Assembly (NCBI GenBank): GCA_017549025.1
Contig: JAFYWB010000012.1
Span: forward strand, 1 to 34,929
Reading direction: 5' to 3'
Source: Treponema sp.
GTDB lineage: Bacteria > Spirochaetota > Spirochaetia > Treponematales > Treponemataceae
DNA length: 34,929 nt
Positions 24,231 through 32,180 of the stretch are shown here, in pieces (the first letter of the stretch is position 1; the number at the start of each line of letters is the position of its first letter). The notes beneath the pieces are model-generated. The model was not told the origin of the DNA and ran no database searches. It saw only the letters and a list, made by a program, of their open reading frames with translations. The position numbers were made by a program, and so were the translations under genes.

Positions 24231-25262
24231 ATGGACATAATTGAACGAAAAAAATTCCAAGATTATCAAAATATTGAAACCCTCGTAAATGAAGGACTTC
24301 GTATTGCCATGTCCCATGTTTTGGCAGATGATTCCTTAGATGTTATATTATCCTATTTAGGAAAGATTCTCAAAGCAGACCGAGTATATATTTTTGAAAA
24401 AAACGCACGAGGTAACGACGACAATACCTACGAGTGGGCCCGAGAAGGAGTTCCTGAAGAAAAGGAAAATCTTCAGGATGTGCCCGCAGAGGTTTGTGCC
24501 AACTGGTATCAGGATTTTTCTGAAGGTAAGATTACAATAATCAAGGATTTAGAAGAAGTCAAAAATCAGAACCAGCTATTGTACGAAGTGCTGAAGGAAC
24601 AAAATGTTTCTTCCATTGTTACTGTTCCCCTGTTTGAAGATGGTGTGCCTATTGGCTTTTACGGTGTGGACAATCCTCCAGTGAATATGTTGGATTACAC
24701 AGCGAACATGCTTCAGATGATGGGCTATTTTGTTCTGGCTTTGCTCCGTCAGCGAAATCTTCAGAAGGAATTGCTCCACCTCAGCTATAATGATGATTTA
24801 ACTAAGGTGGGAAATCGCAGATTCTTTGCTGATACCATAGAAAAAATTACTGACGAAGAATCTATTGGCTTTGTGTATTGCGACGTGACTGGCTTGAAGC
24901 GATTGAACGATTCGGAAGGCCACCAGGCTGGAGATAGACTTTTGCTTCAGGCGATTTCTGTGATAAAGGAAGTTTTTTCCAAGGAGCAGATATTCCGTTT
25001 GGGTGGCGATGAATTTGTTGTGCTGTTCCGTTCCTCAGATTATGACATGTTCCAAGATAAGGTACTGCACATTATGTTCCAGCATAAGATTATCCAGCTT
25101 CGGGAATTATCCCAACAGCGTCAGGTGAATTTGGCCATAGGTTCCGCTTGGCAACAGAATCCTGGCTCCAAGCTGATGGAGCTCTTGTCAGAGGCAGAAG
25201 AAAGAATGTACGAAGACAAGGCTGAATTTTATCGTTGTGCAGGAATAGAACGCAGAAAATAA
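24231..25262 (+). CDS. Cytoplasmic GAF-GGDEF diguanylate cyclase
   Basis: 343 residues without membrane segments. The N-terminal ~170 residues form a GAF domain (ILKADRVYIFEKNARGNDDN, VPLFEDGVPIGFYGVDNP), which likely senses a small ligand or redox state. The GGDEF domain has DDLTKVGNRRFF, the metal-site CDVTGLKRLND and an intact GGDEF at residues 258-262, so cyclic di-GMP synthesis is expected. The product-inhibition RxxD site is missing (the corresponding residues are FSKE). GGAGGG lies about 8 nt before the ATG. Confidence 0.92.
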   Translation: MDIIERKKFQDYQNIETLVNEGLRIAMSHVLADDSLDVILSYLGKILKADRVYIFEKNARGNDDNTYEWAREGVPEEKENLQDVPAEVCANWYQDFSEGKITIIKDLEEVKNQNQLLYEVLKEQNVSSIVTVPLFEDGVPIGFYGVDNPPVNMLDYTANMLQMMGYFVLALLRQRNLQKELLHLSYNDDLTKVGNRRFFADTIEKITDEESIGFVYCDVTGLKRLNDSEGHQAGDRLLLQAISVIKEVFSKEQIFRLGGDEFVVLFRSSDYDMFQDKVLHIMFQHKIIQLRELSQQRQVNLAIGSAWQQNPGSKLMELLSEAEERMYEDKAEFYRCAGIERRK

Positions 25263-25338
25263 GTTGCTGGAAAATAGCTCTAGGGTGGAATACATTCTGC
25301 TAAGCTCGTAGCTATTCTTCGTGAAATCCTTCATATAC

Positions 25339-25367
25339 TTGCCAATTTCGCTGGGAATTATTAAATT
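25339..25367 (+). promoter_or_regulatory. Promoter of htpG
   Basis: TTGCCA (25339-25344), 17 bp, TAAATT (25362-25367). No CIRCE heat-shock operator was found. Confidence 0.45.
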
Positions 25368-25415
25368 ATAGGTAGAAATCTTTAATCTTTTTAGTAATTC
25401 ATACAGGAGAAACAG

Positions 25416-27416
25416 ATGGCAACCTATCAGTTTCAGACAGAAGTAAATCAGCTTCTGACCCTCATCATCCACTCCTTGTACTCCAACAAGGACATTTTTT
25501 TGCGGGAGATTGTTTCCAATGCTTCCGACGCACTGGACAAGCTCAAATACCTAACCCTCTCTGACGATGCCTACAAGGGTGTTGTCTTTGATCCTCGCAT
25601 TGACATTAGCTTTGATGAAGATACTGGTGTGCTGGTGGTCCGAGATACTGGAATCGGTATGGACGGTGATGAGCTGACCACAAACCTGGGAACTATTGCT
25701 CGCTCTGGAACAAAGGCTTTCTTGGAGCGGCTTACCTCTGATGCAAAGAAGGATTCCGCCCTCATTGGTCAGTTTGGTGTAGGATTCTATTCCGCATTTA
25801 TGGCTGCTTCTCGCATTGACGTGTATACCCGCAAGGCTGCCACCGATACTTTGTTCCATTGGTCCAGCGACGGAACCAGCTCCTACGAGATGGAGGGCGT
25901 GGCACTTGATGGTGAAGAAGCCAAGAAATATACGTTTGACGGTGAAGGTGCCCACGGTACAGCCATTGTCATGACCTTGAACGATGAAAGTAAGGAATAT
26001 GCCAGCCGCTGGAAGGTGGAGGAATTGGTAAAGCGATACAGCGACCACATTGCATTCCCCATTTACCTGCACTATACCCAGAATCAGTATGACGACAAGG
26101 GGACTGTAACTGGCAAAGAAGATAAGGTAGACCAAATCAACAGTGCCAGTGCCTTGTGGAAGCGGCCTAAATCCAAGCTCACAGCAGAAGATTACAACGA
26201 CTTTTACAAGACCTTCTCCCACGACGGAACTCCACCTTTGATGTACGTGCATACCCACGCCGAAGGAACCCAAGAATATACCACTTTGTTCTATGTTCCT
26301 GAACAGGCTCCCTTTGACATGTATCATGCAGACTACAAGAGCGGCCTGAAGCTGTACGTAAAGCGTGTTTTCATTACCGATGACGACCGAGAATTGCTGC
26401 CTGCCTACCTGCGTTTTGTGCGAGGTATCATCGACAGCGAAGACTTGCCCTTGAACGTAAGCCGCGAGATTTTGCAGCAGAACCGCATTCTTGAATCAAT
26501 TAAGTCTCAGTCAGTGAAAAAGCTTTTGGGTGAATTCAAAAAGCTGGGTGAGGCTGGAGATAAGGCTCGTAAGGCAGCTCTGGAAGCAGGCGGAGTGGAT
26601 AAGCTCAGCGAGGATGACAAGAAAGCCTACGACAAGTGGAACCAGTTTGTGTCCCAGTTCAATCGTCCTATGAAAGAAGGCTTGTTCTCCGACTTTACCA
26701 ACAAAGACGAAATCGCAGAGATTGTTCGCTTTAAGTCCACTGCACCAGAAGGTACCGATGATGAAAACGGCAATGCCAACTGGACCAGCTTCGCCGACTA
26801 TGTGCAGCGAATGAAACCAGAACAAAAGGCCATTTACTACATTACTGGTACTGACGAAAAGACGCTTCGTTCTTCTCCCTTGCTGGAGGCTTACAAGAAG
26901 AAGGGCTTGGAAGTACTGATTATGGCAGATGACATTGACGACTTGGTTATTCCTTCTCTTGGTAAGTATAAGGACTTTGATCTGAAGTCTGTAAACCGAG
27001 CTGGTAGTGATGATGAGCTTGGTGTGGACAAGGAAGAGGCTGAAAAGAAGGAAAAGGAATTCAAGCCTGTTGTGGAAAAAATCAAGAATGCCTTGGGTGA
27101 GCGAGTAAAGGACGTTCATCTTTCCAAGAGACTTTCCGATTCACCTTCTTGTATTGTTGTGGATGAAGAAGATCCTTCCTTCCAGATGGAGCGCATGATG
27201 CGGGCCATGGGACGAACCGGATTTGGCGAGGTAAAGCCAATTCTGGAGGTAAATGGTGAGCATCCCATTGTTGCCAGCTTGAAGGATTGCGACGATGCAG
27301 CCTATATCGAGGATTTGTCCAACGTGCTTCTTGACCAGGCATTGCTGGTAGATGGCGCCGAGTTGAAAAATCCTTCTGACTTTGTAAATCGCTTGAATCG
27401 GTTGATTAAACGATAA
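25416..27416 (+). CDS. htpG: Hsp90-family chaperone HtpG
   Basis: 666 residues. The N-terminal GHKL ATPase has the motifs IVSNASDALDKL, VVRDTGIGM, GTIARSGTKAFLE and GQFGVGFYSAFM. The middle domain has VFITDDDRELLPAYLRFVRG and SREILQQ. The C-terminal dimerisation domain follows. Cytosolic chaperone that helps fold or remodel client proteins. AGGAG lies 7 nt before the ATG. Its stop codon is 3 bp from the stop of the convergent lipoprotein gene, and its terminator lies inside that gene. Confidence 0.97.
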   Translation: MATYQFQTEVNQLLTLIIHSLYSNKDIFLREIVSNASDALDKLKYLTLSDDAYKGVVFDPRIDISFDEDTGVLVVRDTGIGMDGDELTTNLGTIARSGTKAFLERLTSDAKKDSALIGQFGVGFYSAFMAASRIDVYTRKAATDTLFHWSSDGTSSYEMEGVALDGEEAKKYTFDGEGAHGTAIVMTLNDESKEYASRWKVEELVKRYSDHIAFPIYLHYTQNQYDDKGTVTGKEDKVDQINSASALWKRPKSKLTAEDYNDFYKTFSHDGTPPLMYVHTHAEGTQEYTTLFYVPEQAPFDMYHADYKSGLKLYVKRVFITDDDRELLPAYLRFVRGIIDSEDLPLNVSREILQQNRILESIKSQSVKKLLGEFKKLGEAGDKARKAALEAGGVDKLSEDDKKAYDKWNQFVSQFNRPMKEGLFSDFTNKDEIAEIVRFKSTAPEGTDDENGNANWTSFADYVQRMKPEQKAIYYITGTDEKTLRSSPLLEAYKKKGLEVLIMADDIDDLVIPSLGKYKDFDLKSVNRAGSDDELGVDKEEAEKKEKEFKPVVEKIKNALGERVKDVHLSKRLSDSPSCIVVDEEDPSFQMERMMRAMGRTGFGEVKPILEVNGEHPIVASLKDCDDAAYIEDLSNVLLDQALLVDGAELKNPSDFVNRLNRLIKR

Positions 27417-27419
27417 AAG

Positions 27420-28439
27420 CTAGTTTTGGATTATTGCCTCCGAGGATTCCTCGGGGGCTTTTGTTTTTTGGGCAGAAAGCTTTTGTGCATTCAGCTGGTA
27501 CTGCAATCGATCTGAGTAACGGATTTCCTGCTGAATTGCTTGGAGGGCCTTTGATGCATCTTTGTTGCTTGTGGAAAAAAGCAGCTGGCTCATGAGTTCT
27601 TCTGCTTCCTTCAGCTTGCCTGTTGCTTCCAGCAGAAGTGCCGCATTGTAGCCTGCTTCAAAAATCCCCTGTTGTTCATAAATGTTCAGGTAAGCTTGTT
27701 GTGCCTGAGAATAATATCTGTCTTTTGCTAGCTGCTGGGCTGTTTTCATGGCTTCCTTGGTAGCTTCATCCTTAGTCTTGTAGTTAAGCAAGGAAAGGCT
27801 CCTTGTGGTGGTGTAGGGCATGAGTTTTTTTGTAATGGTAGTGATTCTGCTGTTTAAATCTGATGAGATGAGGGAAAAGAAATCTGGAAGCTCCCGTTCT
27901 GTGGCATATTCACTGCTTTCTTCTTCTATGTGCTGGGTAGTTGTGTAGAGAATTTCACCAGTTTGGGTATACACTACTTGGTATTTTACAGAAAGGGACA
28001 CTTTTCGCTTAAAGATATATTCCTTTTTTTTCTTGTCCTCGGATTCCACCAGAATTTTTTCTACTTTATTGGAAAAATTATAAATGTTGCCATGAATATA
28101 CAGGTCATAGGCTGCATCTGTGTTTGGTTTTCCGTCTTTAGGAAGTCCCTGGGCAGCAATCAGTGTAAAAAATCCTGAACTAAGAATCTTCTTTTGAAAT
28201 TGCTCCTGAATATAATTTACAATCACTTTTGAGTCAGCAGTATGATTGAAGTAAAATGGAAGCATATTGCCGGAGGAAAATGGCAAGACGGCAATAGAGT
28301 TTGCTCCCTTGGAATCAATTTCTGCGGGGCGCTCCACGGGAAACTTAATGGAGGTGGCACAGCTGGTAAGCATGAGAAGCATGAGAACCACCAGAATCCA
28401 TGGGCTAGAAATTAGGTTGTGAAGTTTGAGCTTATTCAT
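27420..28439 (-). CDS. Lipoprotein with N-terminal CsgG/LpoB-like region and TPR-like helices
   Basis: 339 residues. The signal peptide ends in LTSC (Cys27). Residues about 45-200 alternate strands and helices with SIAVLPFSSG near the start, a pattern seen in LpoB/CsgG-like and related periplasmic lipoprotein domains. Residues about 225-310 look like TPR-type helical repeats (AQQLAKDRYYSQAQQAYLNI, AGYNAALLLEATGKLKEAEE). It probably sits in the periplasm, tethered to a membrane, and acts in envelope assembly; the exact role is unknown. AAGGAGG precedes the ATG. Confidence 0.7.
   Translation of the reverse strand: MNKLKLHNLISSPWILVVLMLLMLTSCATSIKFPVERPAEIDSKGANSIAVLPFSSGNMLPFYFNHTADSKVIVNYIQEQFQKKILSSGFFTLIAAQGLPKDGKPNTDAAYDLYIHGNIYNFSNKVEKILVESEDKKKKEYIFKRKVSLSVKYQVVYTQTGEILYTTTQHIEEESSEYATERELPDFFSLISSDLNSRITTITKKLMPYTTTRSLSLLNYKTKDEATKEAMKTAQQLAKDRYYSQAQQAYLNIYEQQGIFEAGYNAALLLEATGKLKEAEELMSQLLFSTSNKDASKALQAIQQEIRYSDRLQYQLNAQKLSAQKTKAPEESSEAIIQN
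27436..27469 (+). terminator. htpG terminator embedded in the convergent lipoprotein gene
   Basis: GCCTCCGAGG (27436-27445), loop ATT, CCTCGGGGGC (27449-27458), then TTTTGTTTTTT. The whole hairpin is within the coding sequence for the C-terminal tail of the minus-strand lipoprotein. Confidence 0.8.
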
Positions 28440-28501
28440 CGTTGCCTCCTTATCTTAGAATACCGCCAGTTGGAGTATCTGTCAAAGGGGAAAAAATTAC
28501 A

Positions 28502-28535
28502 TTGACTTCACAGTTTTACACATGTATACTGTGTA
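28502..28535 (+). promoter_or_regulatory. Promoter and operator of the RelB/YafQ-type locus
   Basis: TTGACT (28502-28507), 17 bp, TATACT (28525-28530). A dyad TACACA...TGTGTA (28517-28535) overlaps the -10, suiting repression by the antitoxin. Confidence 0.6.
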
Positions 28536-28577
28536 TATCAGTGTATTATATATGCAATTTTTTTAAGAGGTGATATT

Positions 28578-28847
28578 ATGGCAAACATTACAGTAACTTT
28601 GGACGATGAAGATAAAAGACAGCTCACAGAATTCTGCGATCAAATTGGGGTTTCAGTTTCTACTTTATTCACTATTTTTTCTAAGAAGGTTATTCGGGAG
28701 TGGGAAATACCTTTTAAGGTGGGGTTGGATAAGCCAAATCGTGCCACAATCCGTGCCATGAAGGAAGGTGATAAAATCCGAAAAAATCTGGACAAAGTGA
28801 AGGTATACGATAATCTTGAGGAGATGTGGGAGGACTTAAAGAAATGA
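28578..28847 (+). CDS. RelB/DinJ-family antitoxin
   Basis: 89 residues. The N-terminal ANITVTLDDEDKRQLTEFCD with VSVSTLFTIFSKKVIRE is the RelB/DinJ ribbon-helix-helix domain; the charged C-terminal tail should wrap the toxin. AGAGG lies 8 nt before the ATG. Its stop overlaps the toxin start (ATGA at 28844-28847), typical for this class. Residues needed for DNA binding look intact. Confidence 0.88.
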   Translation: MANITVTLDDEDKRQLTEFCDQIGVSVSTLFTIFSKKVIREWEIPFKVGLDKPNRATIRAMKEGDKIRKNLDKVKVYDNLEEMWEDLKK

Positions 28848-29035
28848 AATATAAGGTTGTTCCTACAAATAAATTTAAAAAGGAATATAATCTTGCCATC
28901 AAAAGAGGGAAGAAGATAGAAAAACTACATGAAGTTGTTGAACTTTTGGCTAAAGATTTGGAGCTTCCCGCAGCTCTGTGTGACCACGAATTAAAAGGAA
29001 ACTGGAAGAATCACCGAGAGCTACATATTTTTTAG
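28844..29035 (+). pseudogene. YafQ-type toxin, C-terminally truncated
   Basis: 63 residues remain of a family usually about 90. The frame starts MKYKVVPTNKFKKEYNLA and keeps DHELKGNWKNHRELHI, which matches the YafQ core. It then meets TAG in a TTTTTT run (29027-29032). Past the stop, another frame reads LELIYEILRA before a second stop; this resembles the expected LLIY continuation with about two residues missing. Loss of the final segment removes the catalytic His near the YafQ C-terminus, so the toxin should be inactive. A sequencing error in the T run is a possible alternative, but the shortened spacing argues for decay. Confidence 0.75.
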
Positions 29036-29065
29036 AGCTGATTTATGAGATATTACGTGCATAAA

Positions 29066-29100
29066 AAAAAGAGGATAAGTGAAAAGCTTATCCTCTTTTT
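29066..29100. terminator. Bidirectional terminator
   Basis: AAAAAGAGGATAAG (29066-29079) pairs perfectly with CTTATCCTCTTTTT (29087-29100) around a 7-nt loop, with A- and T-runs on both sides. It serves the toxin-antitoxin locus and the convergent outer-membrane protein gene. Confidence 0.8.
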
Positions 29101-29122
29101 AGTCGTCAACTAGTGAGTTTTA

Positions 29123-30016
29123 TTACAGCTGGAATCGCAAGCCTAAGTTTGCTCCCCAAATGGAGCTTACAAAGTCATAAGAAGCACTGAGGCTTGCATG
29201 GAACAGCATGATATCAAAACCAATACCACCAAAGATTTGTGGATGGAATTGGTCTCCAAAGGCTCTATTAACGGTTCCTTTTTCTACCTGGCCTACCTGA
29301 TATCCGTTAAACGCTACATCGTATGCCCATGCCCAGCTGTTGGTGGACTTGTCGAGAACACCTCTAAATCCTACAAAAGGAACGAGGAACAAAAGCTTCT
29401 TTGATACCTGTGCTTCAAAGAAAATGGTTGTTGTCTCAAAATCGCTACGAACATAGGCTGTATCTTCTACCTTTACTTCAACATATCCCTTGTTGTACAT
29501 AAATCCTGCTCCCACAGAGATTGCAGGGATAAGTACTTTATCTTGGAGAATTGCATAGCGCAGGGAGCCTCCAATAGTCAAGAAATCGAAGGTAATAGGA
29601 CCAAAGGTCATGTTTGGAAGGCGCATAAAGCTTACGCCAATATCAAAGGGAAGGAGTAGGCCTCCTATGCGTGCATCTGCAGTGAGTGTGGGGAATACAA
29701 GGTTTTCTCCTAATGAAGGAAGAGAGGCTCCTCCTGAAACTTCGTTCAGCTGGGACAAGGCATTGTTTAAGCCTGCCAGAGGGAGCTTTGCAACACCCAA
29801 AGAGGTACCAACTCCAAAGTGAGGTGGTACACTGGGAAAAACCTTTCCAATCCATGCTTCTGGCCAAACTCCCTGCTGCAGAGCAACGTTAGGAATGACA
29901 TCAAAAAGCTGGATAGAAAACTCCTCTAGTCCTTGGGAAACCTTTTCTACTGAAGTAGCAAAAACTGAAAATGCCAGAAGCAATGAAAGGCCCATTGTAA
30001 TAATTTTCTTTGACAT
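29123..30016 (-). CDS. Small outer-membrane barrel protein under a cobalamin riboswitch
   Basis: 297 residues. A signal peptide ending around SVFATS is followed by glycine-rich amphipathic strands (FGVGTSLGVAKLPLAG, ADARIGGLLLPFDIGVSF, IGGSLRYAIL, IPAISVGAGFMYNKGY). The protein ends in ANLGLRFQL, like barrel proteins inserted by Bam. It has no TonB box, plug domain or other sign of a BtuB-type receptor. AGGAGG lies about 5 nt before the ATG. The long leader carries a cobalamin riboswitch, so a part in uptake of cobalamin or related corrinoids, or in a B12-replaceable function, is inferred. It resembles treponemal outer-membrane proteins in general, but I cannot name the family. Confidence 0.75.
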   Translation of the reverse strand: MSKKIITMGLSLLLAFSVFATSVEKVSQGLEEFSIQLFDVIPNVALQQGVWPEAWIGKVFPSVPPHFGVGTSLGVAKLPLAGLNNALSQLNEVSGGASLPSLGENLVFPTLTADARIGGLLLPFDIGVSFMRLPNMTFGPITFDFLTIGGSLRYAILQDKVLIPAISVGAGFMYNKGYVEVKVEDTAYVRSDFETTTIFFEAQVSKKLLFLVPFVGFRGVLDKSTNSWAWAYDVAFNGYQVGQVEKGTVNRAFGDQFHPQIFGGIGFDIMLFHASLSASYDFVSSIWGANLGLRFQL

Positions 30017-30063
30017 ATAACCTCCTAAAAAGCGTATCGCATTGGTTAATGATTGGTACCTTG

Positions 30064-30069
30064 ATTATA
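30064..30069 (-). promoter_or_regulatory. Possible second promoter (extended -10) for the outer-membrane protein
   Basis: Minus-strand TG-C-TATAAT lies between the riboswitch and the gene. If active, it would bypass riboswitch control. Confidence 0.35.
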
Positions 30070-30109
30070 GCATTAGATTGGCAAAAAAATAATAAATATA
30101 TTATGAAAG

Positions 30110-30232
30110 TTCGGGCATTGACCAAAAAATCAATGCCCGTGGTTTTTAGTTTTGGGCAATGGCATTTGTGTCACTTATCTGCTTACAGTGGCGGGACCGC
30201 TCCAGATTTACACTGGATTCCGTTACTGTTAT
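30110..30232 (-). promoter_or_regulatory. Cobalamin (B12) riboswitch
   Basis: On the minus strand, 30222-30175 carries the B12-box core: GGAATCCAGTGTAAAT, then CTGGAGCGGTCCCGCCACTG and TAAGC. This matches the consensus GGGAAnCCGGTGnnAAnCCGG...GCnGnCCCCGCnACTGTAAGC in order and spacing. The 3' part contains TGCCATTG (equivalent to the conserved GCCACTG) and GGGCATTGA. A hairpin CGGGCATTGA...TCAATGCCCG (30139-30112) ends it and may form the regulatory structure. It lies about 95 nt upstream of the outer-membrane protein start, on the same strand. High cobalamin normally turns such genes off. Confidence 0.85.
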
Positions 30233-30239
30233 GTTTGGT

Positions 30240-30267
30240 ATTTTAACTAAAAGTGCTATTTAGTCAA
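30240..30267 (-). promoter_or_regulatory. Promoter of the riboswitch transcript
   Basis: Minus-strand TTGACT (30267-30262), 16 bp, TAAAAT (30245-30240). Transcription would begin near 30232, just before the riboswitch core. Confidence 0.6.
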
Positions 30268-30291
30268 TAAAAGCTTTTTAGAAATGGACAT

Positions 30292-30318
30292 TTGAAAGTA
30301 AAAATATTATATTATAGA
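30292..30318 (+). promoter_or_regulatory. Possible promoter of the membrane GGDEF gene
   Basis: TTGAAA (30292-30297) and TATAGA (30313-30318) with a short 15-bp spacer, in an AT-rich stretch. It is divergent from the riboswitch promoter. Confidence 0.35.
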
Positions 30319-30337
30319 TTGTGGGAGAGGAAAAATT

Positions 30338-32044
30338 TTGGATACTATTTTTAAAATCATATTAGAAATTTTATCGAGCCTGTATTGGCTTTTTCTGTCA
30401 TCAATCTTTTTTACCTTCATCTCATTTCATTTTGTACGGAAAATTCTTGATAATGTAAAGCCTAGCATTATCCTTCCTCTGCTTTTTGGTGTATTGAATG
30501 GAACCATTGCTGCAGTGGTGGAAACCATGGTGGATAGGAATCTTCCCCATGTGGTAATGTTCTTTGTTCCCCTGACCATCGTATTGGAATTGTTCTGTAT
30601 TTCAAAGAATCCCTTCCGAGTATACATCTTTATTCTTGGGGCCTTTCTTATCAACTACTGCGGTATCTACAGTCTGATAATTGCTGCCACTGGCTTGTTG
30701 TGGCCAGAGCTCCCCAACTATCTTTCTGCCATCGATTATCGTGTTTTTATTTTTTCCCTTGTTACCCTGATTTCCTCCTGCGTGGTGATTTTGCTGGCAC
30801 GATTTATTCCTCTGCGGGAGCTCCGTTCCATTACCTACAAGATGGAGCAAAACCTGATGCTGGTGTTTTACATGTATGCCGCCTCTATAACCTTTTTGTT
30901 GGCAATACGACTGTCCACCACCACTATTTTTCAGCTTCAGGGGAACAGAGAGTACTTGGACATTATTTATTTTGAAATGCTTATCAAGGATTTTATGCTG
31001 CTGCTTGGTGGCTATATCATCCTCTTGTTCCGTTGTCGTGAAAAAGGCCAGGAGCTACATGCAGTAAATCTTAAGGAAGACTTGCAGCTAGAAAAAGGAT
31101 TTCGGAGCAGCGTGCAAGAAAAAGCCTTGTGTAGCTATTCCTACAACGCTACGAAGGACTGTCTGGAGCAGTTCCATCCGGCATTTAATTCCTACATCAC
31201 CAATCCCAAGCAGGCAAAATATTCCCAGATGATAAATCACTACATCGATTTTTGCGTTCACCCAGATGATCAGCAGGTTCTACGGAAAGAGGTGGTTTGC
31301 CTTGATGTAGAGCAGAAATTCCAGCTTAAGGTGAATTCCCTGCAAGTGAGAATGAGACGGGATGCTATTATTTCTTTCTGCTCCGATGCCAGAGAAATTG
31401 ATGCAGTGCGGCTTTGTGAAGGAGATTGGATTTGGATAGAGGTTCGGGATACCTACATCACCAATGCAGCCACGGGAGATTTGATTGTCTATGTGGATTT
31501 GTTCAATGTGGAGGATGTAGTTCAGGAAAAGAAGCAGCTTGAGGTGGCTGCCACCACGGATAAGCTCACTGGTTTGAATAATCGCTCTGCTGCAGAAGCT
31601 CGGATTCTGGATTTCTTGTCTCTCAAAAGTCACGATGGAGCCTTCTTTATTGTAGATTTGGACAACTTTAAGCTGGTAAACGATGGTTTTGGCCACCCAG
31701 AGGGCGACAAGGTTTTGCGTGATGTAGCCTATATCATAAAATCTATCTTTAGAGATGCTGATGTGGTGGCTCGTTTAGGTGGCGATGAATTCTGTGTGTA
31801 TGCTCCAGGAATGACCTCCTTAGATGCTGTAAAAAGATGTGTTGAACCATTGCTGTCTCGCTGTCATTTTGAATACACTTATAATGGCTCCACCTTTGCG
31901 GTAACTTCTAGTATTGGAGTTGCCTTTGCTTCCCAAGCAAATCATCATTACGATACCTTGTACCATTGTGCAGATAAGGCTCTGTATACCTCAAAAACCA
32001 AGGGAAAAAATACCTGGAGTCTGTACACGAACGAAGATCTATAA
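30338..32044 (+). CDS. Membrane-bound GGDEF diguanylate cyclase
   Basis: 568 residues starting at TTG 30338, with GGGAGAGG about 8 nt upstream. About seven hydrophobic segments fill residues 1-230 (for example LSSLYWLFLSSIFFTFISF, VYIFILGAFLINYCGIYSLI, FSLVTLISSCVVILLARFI), giving an integral membrane sensor. A middle region of ~160 residues (about 235-400) is likely PAS-like. The GGDEF domain is intact at residues 481-485, with FIVDLDNFKLVNDGFGHPEGD, and carries the RxxD inhibition site (RDAD, 472-475). It should make cyclic di-GMP with product feedback, unlike the cyclase at 24231. The neighbour downstream is a chemoreceptor. Confidence 0.92.
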   Translation: MDTIFKIILEILSSLYWLFLSSIFFTFISFHFVRKILDNVKPSIILPLLFGVLNGTIAAVVETMVDRNLPHVVMFFVPLTIVLELFCISKNPFRVYIFILGAFLINYCGIYSLIIAATGLLWPELPNYLSAIDYRVFIFSLVTLISSCVVILLARFIPLRELRSITYKMEQNLMLVFYMYAASITFLLAIRLSTTTIFQLQGNREYLDIIYFEMLIKDFMLLLGGYIILLFRCREKGQELHAVNLKEDLQLEKGFRSSVQEKALCSYSYNATKDCLEQFHPAFNSYITNPKQAKYSQMINHYIDFCVHPDDQQVLRKEVVCLDVEQKFQLKVNSLQVRMRRDAIISFCSDAREIDAVRLCEGDWIWIEVRDTYITNAATGDLIVYVDLFNVEDVVQEKKQLEVAATTDKLTGLNNRSAAEARILDFLSLKSHDGAFFIVDLDNFKLVNDGFGHPEGDKVLRDVAYIIKSIFRDADVVARLGGDEFCVYAPGMTSLDAVKRCVEPLLSRCHFEYTYNGSTFAVTSSIGVAFASQANHHYDTLYHCADKALYTSKTKGKNTWSLYTNEDL

Positions 32045-32086
32045 GTCTATTTTCACGAAAGCTGGGAATCTCTGGTAAAAAAAACG

Positions 32087-32115
32087 TTTACAATTCAATT
32101 TTCTTCTAGTATACT
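32087..32115 (+). promoter_or_regulatory. Promoter of the second chemoreceptor gene
   Basis: TTTACA (32087-32092), 17 bp, TATACT (32110-32115). The leader is about 60 nt and carries AGGAG before the ATG. Confidence 0.65.
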
Positions 32116-32180
32116 GGAGATATAGTTGTCATTAGAGTTTCCTTTTATAAGGATACCTTTTCTAGAGTATAGGAGTATCT

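Noticed and set aside
25263-25415. CIRCE-type heat-shock operator before htpG
   Set aside because: No TTAGCACTC-N9-GAGTGCTAA pattern was found.
30010-30246. Plus-strand frame over the region between the barrel protein and the cyclase
   Set aside because: It is the complement of the cobalamin riboswitch; the conservation is at the RNA level.
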